From: an uncultured Planctomycetaceae bacterium
GTDB lineage: Bacteria > Planctomycetota > Planctomycetia > Pirellulales > JACPPG01
Assembly: GCA_945957305.1 (NCBI GenBank)
Contig: CAMFLN010000218.1
Location: 1 to 6,247 of the forward strand
Direction of reading: 5' to 3'
Length of the DNA: 6,247 nt
Shown here: piece after piece, positions 1-6,247 of the stretch
Layout: the number at the start of each line of letters is the position of its first letter
Numbering within the stretch: position 1 is the first letter of the stretch
The notes under the pieces: generated by a model
The model's database searches: none
Seen by the model: only the letters and a program-made list of their open reading frames with translations
What the model was told of the DNA's origin: nothing
Translations under genes and position numbers: made by a program

Positions 1-3000
1 GGGCGAAACCGGCTCGGCCCGGGACAACTGCGCTTCGGGTAGGGGCAGCCGCACGCGGATCGTGGTGCCGCGCCCCTGCTCAGTATCAATGCGAAAGTTG
101 GCGCCAATCTGTGTCGCCCGTTCCTTCATGCCAATAATGCCGTAATGCCCTAGTCGTGCCCCCGGCCCGTCGAAGGGAGCAAAACCGATCCCGTCGTCTT
201 CGATCGACAGCAGAATATGTCCGCCGCCGCCATCGAGCGTCACGTGGATCGTGCGTGCGGCGGCATGCTTGACGGCATTGGCGACCGATTCCTGGGCAAT
301 GCGCAATAGATTGTATTCGACATCGACCGGCACGCTGCGTGGCACGCTTTTGATTGTCAGGTTCAAACGCGCGTCACCTGTTTCCGTCAGTTGGCGTGCC
401 GCCTGGGCGATCGTCACCGCCAGTCCTGACTCGCCTGTCGAATGCTGACGCAAGCCAGCTACTGAACGCCGGGCATCGCGCAGGCAACTCGCCGCATCGC
501 GAATGATTTCGTCCAGCGTCAGGCGCTCGTCCGAGGGATTCAGCCGTGCAGACAAGGCTTGCATTTGCATTGTCACGCCCGAGAAGCCCTGCATCAGCGT
601 GTCGTGCAACTCGCGAGCGATGCGGCTGCGTTCGGCTACGACGGCACGCAATTGCTCTTTGATCGTACGGACGCGCAAGCGATAAGCGCCCAGGCCTGCG
701 AGGCCGATCGTCAACGCGCACAGCGGCAGAAACCAGCGGGTTTGATAGAAGCGCGGCAAAATGGTGAACGAGACGGGCGCCGCCGTCTCGGCATAGGCGC
801 CGTCGATCGTCGTGGCCGCGACGCGGAAACGGTAGTTTCCCGGCGACAGGTTTGTATAAAACGCTTCGCGGCGCTCGCCCGCCTCGACCCAATCGTCGTC
901 AAACCCTTCGAGCTTATAGCGGAAGCCGATCCGCATCGGCACGACCAATGTCAGCGCCGTGTATTCAAAACTGACATTCGCCGAGCCGGGAGGAAGGCGA
1001 TTGACTTCCGTCGGCTTATGCGGCCGGCCATTGATCACCACTTCTTCGACCAAAACCGGCGTCGTGGGCAACACGCGGTTCATGCGCACCGGATCGATCA
1101 TCACCAGTCCGCGGGTCGTCGCCTGCCAAATTTGGCCATTTTGCGATTTGAAAGTGCCAGGTTGCACGCCAAGTTGAACTTCGTAGGCTCGCGTTGAGTC
1201 AGAAAGCCGGAACGAAGTGCTGGTCAATTTGTCGATCTTGCCGGCGGCGAATTTCACGAGTTCGCTCAGCGGGATGTAGGCAACGCCGCTGGCTGAAGCC
1301 ATCCACAACCGGCTGGCATCATCAATGACCAATCCAGAGATCTCGTCATCCAGCAGGCCGTCCTGCGCCGTGATTCGAGAAACTCTATTATCGTTATCGA
1401 CAAACAACAGGCCATGCGCCGGCGTGCCAAGCCACAATTGCCCGTCGTCGTCCTCGCAAATCACGTCGATATCGAGTTTGGCCAAAGCTGGATTCGAGAT
1501 CGGTCGTAGCTCGCCCGCAGAATACTCATACAAGCCCGACTCGGCGGCGACCAATACGCAACCGTCGCGTCGCTCGAAAATACAGCGCACCGGTGAGCTT
1601 ATGTGTCCTGTGTCGCCAGTCGGCAGTACAAAGTGGTCGCCCCGCAAGATCGCCATGCCGGCCGTTGTGCCCACCCACAGTTTGTTCTCCTTGCCCAGGC
1701 AGACGCACGTGACAGTGTCGCTTGGCAACCCTTCGGCAACGGAATATTTCCTTTCGACGTGATTGCCGCGCACCACCTTCAGTCCGCGCTCGGTGCCGAC
1801 GTACAGAGAACCATCCTGTCCTCCAAGAAGCGAACGAACTCGGTCGGTATCCACTTCGCCGTCCACGCGGTGGGCAGCAAATCGTCTTCCCTCGAGGCGA
1901 GCGAGTCCCGCCCCCAGCGTGCCCACAAAGATCTGTCCCGCGCCATCCTGCGCAATCGGGCCGAGGTTGTTGCTTGGTAACCCTTCGCGCATCGTAAAAG
2001 GAAGTGTCCGCCGATCGTTGAACTGATTCAAACCATGCTTTGTGCCAACCCAAATACTTCCTTCGCGATCTTCGCACAGAGCATAGACGTCGCTGTGCGA
2101 CAGACCATCGGCAGGGGTGAAGTTTTCCACGTCATTCTCGCGCCAGCGGCTGAAACCTTCGCGAGTTCCTACCCACAGGCTGCCATCCTGCCCCAGCGCG
2201 AGGCTCAATATGGAATCATTAGGTAGTCGATTCTCGGTGGTGTAGCGAGTTTCTTCCCCGTTTTGCCAACGAATCAGCCCAGACGAGGTCCCTACCCACA
2301 CCGCGCCGTTCGGCGCGCACGCGAGCGCCCGCACCGAACCATCGGGCGTGAGAGTCGTGAGCTTGTGCGTCACCCATTGCCGGCCGTCAAAGGCGCACAA
2401 CTCATGGCCCAGCCCGCCGATCCAAATTGCGCCGGACTGATCTTCGGCAACAGCGCGCACATCGCGCAGCGTGGGGGCTGGTATCTTGTCGACCTTCAAA
2501 TGGGCTGCGTCCCCCGAAAGTCGCACCACCCCGACAGGAGTACCGGCCCACAGCGTTCCATCGCGCGCCGCGAGAACGCAATTCACCGTATCGGACGGCA
2601 AACCATCCGCCTGACAATATTGCCTGGCGACGTTGCCATAGCTGACAAGTCCCATCCCGCTGGTGGCTAGCCAGAGGGTTTGCGCGCGATCTTCGGTCAA
2701 ATCGCGAATCCAAAGTCTTTCAGCCGGGATGCCGGCGCAATCATGAATCGTCGTGAAACGCACGCCGTCGAAGCGAATCAATCCGCCGGGAGTCCCCAAC
2801 CAGATATAGCCGTTGCGCGATTGCGTCACGGCATAGATCGTCGCTTGCGGCAACCCTTGCGGCATCTGCCACACGCGATGAAACGCTTGCGACAGCGTCC
2901 GGTCTGGATACAGTGCCTGGACCGACGTAACAGGGAGTGTCGCCAAAATCAGGATGACAACGGTCCATGTGGCCGCTGGCCGGACGCGCCAGAATTTCGT

Positions 3001-3036
3001 TCGCAGGGTTCCGCCGCGGCGCGCCGCCAAGGACAT
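1..3036 (-). CDS. Two-component-propeller sensor histidine kinase (Reg_prop x14, Y_Y_Y, HisKA_3, HATPase_c); 3' end missing
   Basis: The frame stays open for 1012 codons from ATG 3036-3034 to the left edge, so the C-terminus is not seen. Residues 21-41 are a hydrophobic signal segment ending VQA. Residues 50-650 hold fourteen blades with WxGT-like cores; the aromatic positions are 79, 122, 163, 205, 247, 288, 329, 370 (F), 412 (Y), 454, 495 (L), 535, 578 and 637, mostly 41-43 apart, which suits two seven-bladed propellers. A Y_Y_Y domain follows (about 688-750, with FDDDW at 712-716), then a membrane helix (about 768-787). The HisKA_3 H-box RELHDTL puts the phospho-acceptor at His811. HATPase_c shows the N-box (Asn920, Lys923, His924), DDGIGF (947-952) and GIIGMKER (966-973), so all key catalytic motifs are present. 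By family knowledge it senses in the periplasm and phosphorylates a NarL/LuxR-type regulator, probably encoded further left. The catalytic domain ends near residue 998, so a stop or a fused receiver lies just outside. The ligand is unknown. Confidence 0.95.
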   Translation of the reverse strand, partial: MSLAARRGGTLRTKFWRVRPAATWTVVILILATLPVTSVQALYPDRTLSQAFHRVWQMPQGLPQATIYAVTQSRNGYIWLGTPGGLIRFDGVRFTTIHDCAGIPAERLWIRDLTEDRAQTLWLATSGMGLVSYGNVARQYCQADGLPSDTVNCVLAARDGTLWAGTPVGVVRLSGDAAHLKVDKIPAPTLRDVRAVAEDQSGAIWIGGLGHELCAFDGRQWVTHKLTTLTPDGSVRALACAPNGAVWVGTSSGLIRWQNGEETRYTTENRLPNDSILSLALGQDGSLWVGTREGFSRWRENDVENFTPADGLSHSDVYALCEDREGSIWVGTKHGLNQFNDRRTLPFTMREGLPSNNLGPIAQDGAGQIFVGTLGAGLARLEGRRFAAHRVDGEVDTDRVRSLLGGQDGSLYVGTERGLKVVRGNHVERKYSVAEGLPSDTVTCVCLGKENKLWVGTTAGMAILRGDHFVLPTGDTGHISSPVRCIFERRDGCVLVAAESGLYEYSAGELRPISNPALAKLDIDVICEDDDGQLWLGTPAHGLLFVDNDNRVSRITAQDGLLDDEISGLVIDDASRLWMASASGVAYIPLSELVKFAAGKIDKLTSTSFRLSDSTRAYEVQLGVQPGTFKSQNGQIWQATTRGLVMIDPVRMNRVLPTTPVLVEEVVINGRPHKPTEVNRLPPGSANVSFEYTALTLVVPMRIGFRYKLEGFDDDWVEAGERREAFYTNLSPGNYRFRVAATTIDGAYAETAAPVSFTILPRFYQTRWFLPLCALTIGLAGLGAYRLRVRTIKEQLRAVVAERSRIARELHDTLMQGFSGVTMQMQALSARLNPSDERLTLDEIIRDAASCLRDARRSVAGLRQHSTGESGLAVTIAQAARQLTETGDARLNLTIKSVPRSVPVDVEYNLLRIAQESVANAVKHAAARTIHVTLDGGGGHILLSIEDDGIGFAPFDGPGARLGHYGIIGMKERATQIGANFRIDTEQGRGTTIRVRLPLPEAQLSRAEPVSP

Positions 3037-3043
3037 ATTCCAG

Positions 3044-3048
3044 CCTCC
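3044..3048 (-). promoter_or_regulatory. Ribosome binding site of the sensor kinase
   Basis: The minus strand reads GGAGG, followed by seven bases and then the ATG at 3036. This is a canonical Shine-Dalgarno sequence at good spacing. It decides the start, and the signal peptide follows directly. I saw no convincing -35/-10 pair for this gene between here and the central dyad. Confidence 0.8.
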
Positions 3049-3206
3049 AGGGCCTTTTCCTCTATGGTAACGCGCCACCTGAAACCCGGGGAGTATCGTG
3101 GGTTTGCGCCGTGGGCAGTCCGACAAGGCTGCGGCCGCCGGTTAGTTTGAGCAACGGGCCTGAAAATCAGCCGCGCCAATCGTTAGGATCCCACCCCCGG
3201 ACCGTG

Positions 3207-3226
3207 GCTATGCCAATCGGCATAGC
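3207..3226. promoter_or_regulatory. Perfect 8-bp dyad with a 4-base spacer, possible operator
   Basis: The arms GCTATGCC (3207-3214) and GGCATAGC (3219-3226) are exact reverse complements around AATC. The dyad lies near the middle of the divergent region, 171-191 bases from the two starts and about 22 bases upstream of the candidate rightward -35. That position suits an activator site for the unseen NarL/LuxR-type regulator. It could also form an RNA hairpin, but no T-tract follows on either strand, so an intrinsic terminator is unlikely. The symmetry is seen directly; the operator role is inferred. Confidence 0.5.
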
Positions 3227-3247
3227 GGCGATATTCCCTTCTTGCGA

Positions 3248-3276
3248 TTGCCGACGGCATGATTTACGTACATGAT
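3248..3276 (+). promoter_or_regulatory. Weak candidate sigma-70 promoter for mdtAB
   Basis: TTGCCG (3248-3253) and CATGAT (3271-3276) each match four of six consensus bases and are 17 bases apart. Transcription would start near 3283, giving a leader of about 120 bases. An overlapping alternative -10 is GATACT (3274-3279), but its spacing is poorer. Weak boxes would fit an activator-dependent promoter with the dyad just upstream. Matches of this quality also occur by chance. Confidence 0.3.
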
Positions 3277-3304
3277 ACTGAGGGTGGGACAAGCTCAGCT
3301 ACGG

Positions 3305-3336
3305 GGAGGGGCGGCATGACGCCACGAGCGCAGTAG
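3305..3336 (+). promoter_or_regulatory. Possible leader-peptide ORF (MTPRAQ) with its own Shine-Dalgarno
   Basis: GGAGG at 3305-3309 lies six bases before ATG 3316, which opens a six-codon ORF reading MTPRAQ and stopping at TAG 3334-3336. Its ribosome binding site looks better than that of mdtA. The mini-ORF is in the same frame as mdtA but is separated from it by TAG codons at 3334 and 3343. Its stop falls inside a hairpin-capable segment (3324-3352), the layout expected of a translation-coupled leader. No peptide evidence exists, and ORFs this short arise easily by chance. Confidence 0.2.
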
Positions 3337-3352
3337 CGGGGCTAGGGCTCGT
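3324..3352 (+). promoter_or_regulatory. Nested hairpin in the mdtA leader
   Basis: ACGAGC (3324-3329) can pair with GCTCGT (3347-3352). Inside it, TAGC (3334-3337) can pair with GCTA (3341-3344) over a GGG loop. No U-run follows, so it is not a standard terminator. A second short stem, GCGCT (3372-3376) with AGCGC (3384-3388), sits just before the mdtA ribosome binding site and could affect its accessibility. The pairings are seen in the sequence; a regulatory role is inferred. Confidence 0.3.
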
Positions 3353-3393
3353 ACGCCGACCGGATTCTTGTGCGCTCTCGCGAAGCGCGCTGC

Positions 3394-3399
3394 AGGTGG
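3394..3399 (+). promoter_or_regulatory. Ribosome binding site that decides the mdtA start
   Basis: AGGTGG lies six bases before ATG 3406. The in-frame upstream GTG at 3370 would add twelve Arg-rich residues, has no comparable site before it, and would place a five-base-pair hairpin within its own first codons. The ATG is therefore preferred. Confidence 0.6.
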
Positions 3400-3405
3400 C
3401 CAGCA

Positions 3406-4710
3406 ATGATATCCAAAGTCCTCGTCAAATCGCCGGCGAGCCGGACGAAAACGACGAGTGATACCCCTGAAGCACCGCCTCCCCTGCGCCGAAAATGGCG
3501 CGGAGTGCTCATCCTCGCACTGCTCGCGACGGCAGGCGTCGTTGCGTATTACATGGTGCCCGCCGAATACGCGATTCCCTGGCAAACTCTCACCAATTGG
3601 CTTGTCCCCGGCGGAGGCAAACCGCTCGAGGCCCCGCAAGCTCGCCCGGTCCCCGTCGTGGCTGTGGCCGCACGGCAAGGGGACATGCACCTCACGTTGA
3701 ACGGCTTGGGCTCGGTAACGGCGCTAAATACTGTCACGCTACGCACGCGCGTCGACGGCGAACTGTTGAACGTCGCCTTCACCGAAGGCCAGGTGGTGCA
3801 AAAAGGGGAACTGCTCGCCGAGATCGACCCTCGTCCTTACGAAGTGCAAAAGAAGCAGATCCAAGGGCAGGTCCTGAAAGACGAGGCGGCGCTGCGGATC
3901 GCGCAGCTGAATCTCGACCGGTATGTGACCCTGTTACCGAATCGGACGGTCACCCAACAGCAGGTCGACGAGCAACAGGCTGTCGTCAAACAGGCCGAGG
4001 GGACGCTCGAAGCCGATCAAGCTCAGGTGAAGAACATTGACTTGCAATTGCAATATTGCCGCATTGTGGCGCCCATCTCGGGGACCATCGGCCTGCGGCT
4101 GGTCGACCCCGGCAATATGGTCAAGGCCAACGATCCCAACGGCATGGCGGTGATCAATCAATTGCAGCCTATCACGGTGGTGTTCACCATTCCGCAGGAC
4201 GACATTGCCCGCGTTCAGAAGCAGGTCAATGCCGGGGTCAAACTCTCGGTGGACGCTTACGATCGTGACTTCAAGAATAAGCTGGCCGTCGGCACTCTGG
4301 TTGCGATCGACAACCAGGTGGATATCACCACCGGCACGGTGAAGCTCAAGGCACGGTTCGAAAACCAGGACAATATGCTGTTTCCGAACCAATTCGTCAA
4401 CGTTCGCCTGTCGGTCGAGACCTTGTCGGATGCTGTCATCGTCCCCTCGGCAGCGATCCAACGCGGCCCGACCGGCACATACGTTTATCTGGTCGGCGCG
4501 GACTCTAAAGTCGAAGTGCGCGACGTCACCTTGGGTCCGACCGAAGGGGACGAATCGTCGATCAGCGCCGGGCTGGCTGGCAACGACCTGGTCGTTGTCG
4601 ACGGTGTCGATAAATTGCGGCAAGGCTCTCAGGTGTCTCTGCGCGAACGTGCGCCGCCAGGCGGCCGCGGCAATCGCCCGGCTGGGCATCCCACGGCGGC
4701 AGGAAACTGA
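3406..4710 (+). CDS. mdtA: RND efflux periplasmic adaptor subunit, MdtA type
   Basis: This 434-residue membrane fusion protein links an inner-membrane RND pump to an outer-membrane channel. E. coli MdtA is about 415 residues. After a basic, Pro-rich N-terminus, a single membrane anchor spans about residues 33-50; there is no lipobox cysteine, so it is not a lipoprotein. The split lipoyl/barrel-sandwich domain covers about 107-145 and 215-250, with [19 protein letters not shown] and [16 protein letters not shown] as its recognisable halves. Between them lies a Gln-rich alpha-helical hairpin (about 146-214). A beta-barrel (about 255-340) and a membrane-proximal domain (about 341-412) follow. 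The tail (413-434) is Gly/Pro/Arg-rich and looks disordered. Its stop overlaps the mdtB start by one base, so the two are one operon and probably translationally coupled. Family assignment is strong; the mdtA symbol rests on the MdtB-like partner. Confidence 0.93.
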   Translation: MISKVLVKSPASRTKTTSDTPEAPPPLRRKWRGVLILALLATAGVVAYYMVPAEYAIPWQTLTNWLVPGGGKPLEAPQARPVPVVAVAARQGDMHLTLNGLGSVTALNTVTLRTRVDGELLNVAFTEGQVVQKGELLAEIDPRPYEVQKKQIQGQVLKDEAALRIAQLNLDRYVTLLPNRTVTQQQVDEQQAVVKQAEGTLEADQAQVKNIDLQLQYCRIVAPISGTIGLRLVDPGNMVKANDPNGMAVINQLQPITVVFTIPQDDIARVQKQVNAGVKLSVDAYDRDFKNKLAVGTLVAIDNQVDITTGTVKLKARFENQDNMLFPNQFVNVRLSVETLSDAVIVPSAAIQRGPTGTYVYLVGADSKVEVRDVTLGPTEGDESSISAGLAGNDLVVVDGVDKLRQGSQVSLRERAPPGGRGNRPAGHPTAAGN

Positions 4711-6247
4711 TGAATCCCTCGCGGCCCTTTATTCTGCGGCCCGTGGCGACGGTGCTGTTGATGGCCGCGATCCTGCTGGCCGGCATCGTGGCTTACTATC
4801 AGCTGCCGGTCTCAGCTTTACCGCAGGTCGACTACCCGACGATCCAGGTCATCACTTTCTATCCTGGGGCCAGTCCCGAGGTGATGGCATCGAGCGTGAC
4901 CTCGCCGCTGGAGCGGCAATTCGGCCAGGTGCCGGGCCTGAACCAGATGACGTCGAACAGCTCAGACGGCTGCTCGGTGATCACGCTGCAGTTTATTCTG
5001 GACTTGAATATCGACGTCGCCGAGCAACAGGTGCAGGCGGCGATCAATGCCGCCGCGACGTTTTTGCCGCGCGATTTGCCGGCCCCGCCGATCTATAGCA
5101 AGACCAATCCGGCAGATGCGCCGATTTTGACCCTGGCGCTGACCTCGGAAACGTTGCCGCTCTCGAAAGTGCAGGACTTCGCCGATACCCGGCTGGCCCA
5201 GAAGATTTCGCAGCTGACAGGGGTCGGCCTGGTAAGCATCAGCGGCGGACAAAAGCCGGCCGTGCGTATCCAGGTGAATCCCACGGCGCTCTCGGCGCTG
5301 GGGCTGAGCATGGAAGACCTGCGCAATGCCGTGGCGCAGGCCAACGTCAACCAAGCCAAAGGCAGCTTCGACGGCAGCCGCCAGGCGTACACCATCGGCG
5401 CCAACGACCAACTGCTGACCAGCGAACAGTATCGCAAGTTGATCATCGCCTATCGCAACGGGGCGCCGGTGCTAATGTCTGACGTTGCCAACGTCTACGA
5501 CGGCGTCGAAAACATGCGACAAGCGGCCTGGATGAACGAGACGCCGGCCGTCATCCTCAATATCCAGCGCCAGCCGGGCGCCAACATCATCGACGTTGTC
5601 GAACGCGTGAAAACGCTGCTGACACAGCTGAAAACTTCGCTGCCAGCGGCGATCTCGATTTCGGTCCTGACCGATCGAACCACGACGATTCGAGCCAGCG
5701 TCGAGGATGTGCAGTTCGAACTGCTGCTCACGATCGGCCTGGTGGTGCTAGTGATCTTTCTCTTTTTGCGCAGCCTGACCGCCACGGTGATCCCCAGCGT
5801 CGCCGTCCCGTTGTCGCTGGTCGGCACCTTTGCCGTGATGTACATGCTGGGCTACAGCCTGAACAATCTGACACTCATGGCGCTGACGATTTCCACCGGC
5901 TTCGTCGTGGATGACGCGATCGTGATGATCGAGAACATCGCCAGATATATCGAGCAAGGGGAACATCCGTTGACGGCGGCCCTGAAGGGGGCCGCGGAAA
6001 TCGGCTTCACGATCGTTTCGCTCACGATCTCGTTGATCGCCGTGCTGATCCCTTTGCTGTTCATGGGGGACATTGTCGGAAGGCTGTTTCGCGAGTTCGC
6101 CGTGACGCTCAGCGTCACGATCCTCGTGTCGGCTCTGGTGTCACTGACGCTGACTCCCATGATGAGCGCCCGGATCCTGCGGCATCACCCGGCCGCACAG
6201 CAAGGGCTGATGTATCGGTCGTCGGAAGGTTTCTTCGAGGCCGTCAT
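4710..6247 (+). CDS. mdtB: RND multidrug efflux permease, MdtB type (N-terminal half; cut by the right edge)
   Basis: The visible 512 residues are about half of the usual 1040 for this proton-driven inner-membrane exporter. TM1 covers about residues 12-32 after the RPFILRP start, followed by the porter domain (about 33-335) with [49 protein letters not shown] and [10 protein letters not shown]2 starts near Phe336, TM3 near 358, and TM4 (about 388-410) carries [13 protein letters not shown], with the proton-relay pair Asp401-Asp402 intact. TM5 (432-453) and TM6 (463-487) follow, separated by [12 protein letters not shown]. These blocks match what I recall of E. coli MdtB closely, better than AcrB- or MexB-type pumps. 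The ATG at 4710 shares its A with the mdtA stop, and AGGA at 4701-4704 serves as ribosome binding site. MdtB normally works as a heterotrimer with MdtC, so mdtC is expected next. By family knowledge the substrates include bile salts and novobiocin; the real substrates here are unknown. Confidence 0.95.
   Translation, partial: MNPSRPFILRPVATVLLMAAILLAGIVAYYQLPVSALPQVDYPTIQVITFYPGASPEVMASSVTSPLERQFGQVPGLNQMTSNSSDGCSVITLQFILDLNIDVAEQQVQAAINAAATFLPRDLPAPPIYSKTNPADAPILTLALTSETLPLSKVQDFADTRLAQKISQLTGVGLVSISGGQKPAVRIQVNPTALSALGLSMEDLRNAVAQANVNQAKGSFDGSRQAYTIGANDQLLTSEQYRKLIIAYRNGAPVLMSDVANVYDGVENMRQAAWMNETPAVILNIQRQPGANIIDVVERVKTLLTQLKTSLPAAISISVLTDRTTTIRASVEDVQFELLLTIGLVVLVIFLFLRSLTATVIPSVAVPLSLVGTFAVMYMLGYSLNNLTLMALTISTGFVVDDAIVMIENIARYIEQGEHPLTAALKGAAEIGFTIVSLTISLIAVLIPLLFMGDIVGRLFREFAVTLSVTILVSALVSLTLTPMMSARILRHHPAAQQGLMYRSSEGFFEAV

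Larger units (their letters stand above)
3189..3289. repeat. Inverted repeat pair TCCCACCC / GGGTGGGA enclosing the central dyad
   Basis: TCCCACCC at 3189-3196 is the exact reverse complement of GGGTGGGA at 3282-3289, with 85 bases between. The arms do not extend beyond eight bases, and I see no target-site duplication at the outer edges. The pair could be the ends of a small dispersed intergenic element, paired operator half-sites, or chance. GGGTGGGAC sequences are, from memory, common in planctomycete intergenic DNA, but I cannot check this here. Confidence 0.35.
3037..3405. other. Divergent intergenic region between the sensor kinase and mdtA
   Basis: This 369-bp stretch separates two divergent start codons and must carry the promoters of both genes. 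I see no long coding region in it. From left to right it holds the kinase ribosome binding site, a stretch without recognisable signals (about 3050-3188), an inverted-repeat pair (3189-3196 and 3282-3289), a perfect dyad (3207-3226), a weak rightward promoter (3248-3276), a G-rich patch with a possible six-codon leader ORF (3303-3336), two hairpin-capable segments (3324-3352 and 3372-3388), and the mdtA ribosome binding site. Confidence 0.85.

Noticed and set aside
559..1197. A 212-codon open frame on the plus strand
   Set aside because: It is antisense to the Y_Y_Y, membrane and HisKA_3 parts of the kinase; the protein is Arg/Ala/His-rich with no family features.
1526..2077. A 183-codon minus-strand frame
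   Set aside because: It is an out-of-frame shadow of the propeller region of the kinase; the translation is Arg/Gly-rich low-complexity.
1087..2889. DNA tandem repeat or CRISPR-like array
   Set aside because: The periodicity is at protein level (about 42 residues per propeller blade); the nucleotide sequence of the units is too divergent for a DNA repeat.
3207..3226. The dyad as a rho-independent terminator
   Set aside because: No T-run follows on either strand, and both neighbouring genes start, not end, on either side.
3061..3240. A sigma-54 (-24/-12) promoter in the intergenic region
   Set aside because: TGG-containing stretches are present, but none has a GC dinucleotide at the required 10-base spacing with a matching context.
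3934..4689. A 251-codon open frame on the minus strand opposite mdtA
   Set aside because: It lies wholly inside a clearly recognised MdtA gene, has no recognisable domain, and is the kind of antisense frame GC-rich codon usage produces.
4430..5098. A 222-codon plus-strand frame spanning the mdtA-mdtB junction
   Set aside because: It runs out of frame through two strongly supported genes and shows no domain.

Overview
The window reads as chromosomal DNA of a GC-rich, Gram-negative (two-membrane) bacterium. The evidence is a tripartite RND efflux system and a large sensor kinase with a predicted periplasmic domain. A Planctomycetota-like or Acidobacteriota-like host would fit the two-component-propeller kinase and the GGGTGGGAC-type intergenic sequence. 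That assignment is a weak inference; no rRNA or other taxonomic marker is present.

Layout. Positions 1-3036 (minus strand) hold one very large open gene that runs off the left edge. It encodes a sensor histidine kinase with a signal peptide, fourteen WxGT-type propeller blades, a Y_Y_Y domain, one transmembrane helix, and a HisKA_3 plus HATPase_c core. Positions 3037-3405 are a 369-bp divergent intergenic region. It carries a perfect 8-bp dyad, a wider pair of 8-nt inverted repeats, a weak candidate sigma-70 promoter towards the right, and a possible leader-peptide/hairpin arrangement in front of the efflux operon. Positions 3406-4710 (plus) encode an MdtA-type periplasmic adaptor. Positions 4710-6247 (plus) encode the first half of an MdtB-type RND pump, overlapping mdtA by one base and cut by the right edge.

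How the genes may work together. MdtA and MdtB would form the inner-membrane and periplasmic part of a proton-driven multidrug exporter; mdtC and an outer-membrane channel would be expected to the right. The divergent kinase probably senses an extracytoplasmic signal and phosphorylates a NarL/LuxR-type response regulator that is not in this window. The shared intergenic region and its dyad make it plausible that this pathway controls the pump. That would differ from the E. coli arrangement, where mdtABC is controlled by BaeSR, with an OmpR-type regulator. No new enzyme system is evident. The most unusual parts are the 14-blade sensor and the structured leader of the efflux operon.
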